64,000 nt of DNA from DATBFG01 sp036558645 (GTDB lineage: Bacteria; Acidobacteriota; Terriglobia; Terriglobales; Acidobacteriaceae): contig DATBFG010000114.1 in NCBI GenBank assembly GCA_036558645.1, positions 124,001 through 188,000 on the forward strand, written 5' to 3'. Positions 62,535 through 64,000 of the stretch are shown here, in pieces. Both the position numbers and the translations under genes were made by a program. Numbering within the stretch: the stretch's first letter is position 1; each line of letters starts with the position of its first letter. The notes below the pieces were generated by a model that made no database searches, had not been told where the DNA came from, and saw only the letters and a list, made by a program, of their open reading frames with translations.

Positions 62535-63125
62535 CTATTTCCCTGCGAATCCCTCTTGCCGTATTTGTGCGTGCCTCGCTCTACTCATAGCAACAAGCCA
62601 CACCACGCATCCTAGCATTCCGATCCACCCGCATACGCGCACGAATCCGGCAATCTTCGTGTCGTACTGCAGAACTCCCAAGCTTGAGAAGATGGCATTC
62701 CAATCATGCTCAATGAACTCGGAGTCGCCCGTCGTCACCAGCGGCAGGACCATGGCTCTCGCATCCGCCATGTAGGTTGCGGTGTAGAGCCAGTTCTCGA
62801 AGAAGAAGAACATGCAGAATGCAAATCCGGCAGGTTGACGCTCCCGAAAGAAGTATGCCGCCAGCAGGAACGGCACGAGCCATTGCAGAAGGGTTCCTCC
62901 CCATCGTCCCAGTGTCTGGCCACACCAACCAAACAACGCGTGTCCGCCTTCGTGGACGACCAGGTTCGCCGAGTCGATGAACAGGAATCCTTCATGCGAC
63001 CGGAATGCATACGCCAAAAACCAGAGATAGAAGACGAGCCACAAGGCAATCGCCCATCGTGGCAAGGGCTTCCAGTCTTCTCCCCACCGACTCCATTCCG
63101 CAAAAGCATCCACTAATTCGCGCAT
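62535..63125 (-). CDS. M50-like (HEGGH) integral membrane protein
   Basis: 196 residues with about five hydrophobic helices. The metalloprotease-like motif H58-E-G-G-H62 in NLVVHEGGHALFG lies at a helix, in the pattern of site-2-type intramembrane proteases (HExxH). A possible third ligand, D121 of YMADARA, comes later than usual. The motif H140-D-W-N is also notable. Zn-dependent protease activity is likely but not proven; the substrate is unknown. Convergent with the MgtE fusion gene (16 nt away). Confidence 0.75.
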   Translation of the reverse strand: MRELVDAFAEWSRWGEDWKPLPRWAIALWLVFYLWFLAYAFRSHEGFLFIDSANLVVHEGGHALFGWCGQTLGRWGGTLLQWLVPFLLAAYFFRERQPAGFAFCMFFFFENWLYTATYMADARAMVLPLVTTGDSEFIEHDWNAIFSSLGVLQYDTKIAGFVRVCGWIGMLGCVVWLVAMSRARHAQIRQEGFAGK

Positions 63126-63196
63126 CTAAGGCAATTCTAGGAATGCTTGCGTTTTTAGGCGAGATTACGCCGGTGTGCGCATAAGAAGGGGAGCTC

Positions 63197-64000
63197 TCAA
63201 AAGTCCATGGCGGCAAGACTCGATTCGGTTAGCAATTGCAATTCAATCCAGCCTTCTAGCGGTAGCGCATCAACCGGCAATCGGTTTTGCCACAAGCTGA
63301 AGCGGACTCGTAGCCTTTTTGTCGCCGCAGCTTCTTTGATATGCGATGCTGCGTTTGGGTACAGAAGCCACGCCAACGGCAGGCCAAACTCAAAGTTCTT
63401 GGCCAACGCCAGCTTCACATCGCCCCCAGGAAGATCGAGGTCCGGCACAGGCTCCATTTCATCAGGCGCGCTAACTTTCCAACCGTCAATCTTGCGGTCG
63501 CGGATAGCGGCCTGTAAGCGCAACGTCCGCTGCGGCTGATACGATTCCGCAGCCCACGACTCCAGGTTCACGACCAGCTCAGAGTCAGTTTCCGGCACTC
63601 CGTCGGCGAAGTCGACCCGGCCATAGACATACTCTTCATCGATCCCTGCATACACGGAGTCGAGCACAAACTGCTTTCCATGCATCGATCCCGATCGCCG
63701 ATCCGACGTATAGACAGCGGCTCCCATCCACTCAAAGTAGCGAACCATGTCGCCCGTAATTCTCGGATGGATATACGCAGTCTGCGGCACATAGGACGGA
63801 CGCACTGTCCCCCCGATAATCGGCTGCGCCAAATAGTCCGGCGGTGTCGCGCCCAGCGCCTGATACACGTTTGACAGATGTTTCCGGTAGAGCTCGTCAA
63901 AATCGCGATCGTTGGCCGAATGATGTTCCGGTCCATACCACCAATTCCAGTCGGAACCTTCCGAAATCAGCAGTTCTTCAAAGGCCAGCTGTTGCTGCGC
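63197..64000 (-). CDS. Glycoside hydrolase family 57, C-terminal fragment
   Basis: The frame is open to the right edge of the window, so only the last 267 codons are present. The edge text, read as EGSDWNWWYGPEHHSANDRDFDELYRKHL, is the C-terminal end of GH57 proteins. The rest is a long beta-rich C-terminal domain (YIHPRITG, VYGRVDFADG, LALAKNFEFGLPLAWLLYP). GH57 enzymes act on alpha-glucans. The catalytic barrel lies outside the window to the right. Confidence is moderate because the active site is not in view. Confidence 0.78.
   Translation of the reverse strand, partial: AQQQLAFEELLISEGSDWNWWYGPEHHSANDRDFDELYRKHLSNVYQALGATPPDYLAQPIIGGTVRPSYVPQTAYIHPRITGDMVRYFEWMGAAVYTSDRRSGSMHGKQFVLDSVYAGIDEEYVYGRVDFADGVPETDSELVVNLESWAAESYQPQRTLRLQAAIRDRKIDGWKVSAPDEMEPVPDLDLPGGDVKLALAKNFEFGLPLAWLLYPNAASHIKEAAATKRLRVRFSLWQNRLPVDALPLEGWIELQLLTESSLAAMDF

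Noticed and set aside
1..64000. CRISPR arrays, prophage, insertion sequences, tRNA or rRNA
   Set aside because: No spaced direct repeats, no transposase or integrase motifs and no cloverleaf or rRNA sequence were found by reading; none is claimed.

Overview
The window looks like a chromosomal segment of a soil-type member of the Acidobacteriota (Koribacter/Terriglobus-like). This is inferred from gene content: two PknB-type Ser/Thr kinases (one carrying a beta-propeller), a GAF-GAF-PP2C phosphatase, a hopanoid radical SAM enzyme (HpnJ), PEGA and Ala/Pro-rich secreted proteins, a di-heme DUF1111 oxidoreductase, and GTG/TTG starts with very short leaders. No single marker proves the phylum. I found no rRNA, tRNA, phage, insertion sequence or CRISPR array.

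Layout. 1-8 kb: the end of metH, a membrane-anchored hypothetical, a Ser/Thr kinase, a NifS/IscS cysteine desulfurase plus mnmA (tRNA 2-thiouridine pair), and small envelope proteins. 8-11 kb: GT2 glycosyltransferase and MFS transporter (overlapping genes), and queF. 11-15 kb: an HlyD-type adaptor, a TPR protein and a TolC-type outer-membrane factor with no pump gene. 15-17.4 kb: hpnJ followed by two overlapping four-helix DMT/SMR-like genes. 17.4-25.3 kb: PEGA protein, a DapA-family lyase with an internal insertion, a SnoaL-like protein, then carA, a secreted-protein gene and carB tightly packed. 25.5-32 kb: XdhC, an aminotransferase, SSS and APC transporters, an O-methyltransferase, a UPF0173 hydrolase. 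32.5-36.2 kb: hpt, the phosphatase and lysA. 36.2-44.1 kb: DUF1111 cytochrome, alpha/beta hydrolase, amidohydrolase, nadK, tlyA, yebC, DUF486 and a short AI-2E-like gene. 44.2-45.9 kb: an ECF sigma / zinc anti-sigma / Spy-like module. 46-49.1 kb: purQ and two adjacent 2OG-Fe(II) oxygenase-like genes, the first with three 27-residue proline-rich repeats. 49.1-53.6 kb: kinase-propeller protein, a Gfo/Idh/MocA oxidoreductase and a secreted hypothetical. 54.2-57.7 kb: gpmI, a DUF2059 gene and eno (lower glycolysis). 57.9-64 kb: a probable selenocysteine-containing peroxiredoxin-like gene, a secreted protein, two genes built on the KdpD sensor domain (the second fused to CBS domains and an MgtE Mg2+ channel), an M50-like membrane protein and the end of a GH57 glycoside hydrolase.

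The most notable points are: (1) an in-frame UGA inside a W-[UGA]-P-N-C redox motif, followed at once by a good bacterial SECIS-like hairpin; (2) a KdpD-N/USP/CBS/MgtE fusion next to a stand-alone KdpD-N/USP protein, both lacking the usual Walker B glutamate; (3) a prolyl-hydroxylase-like enzyme that carries its own proline-rich repeats, next to a second oxygenase-like gene; (4) a secreted-protein gene lodged between carA and carB with 4-nt and 0-nt junctions.

All family names come from recognising motifs in the translations by eye. No database search was run.
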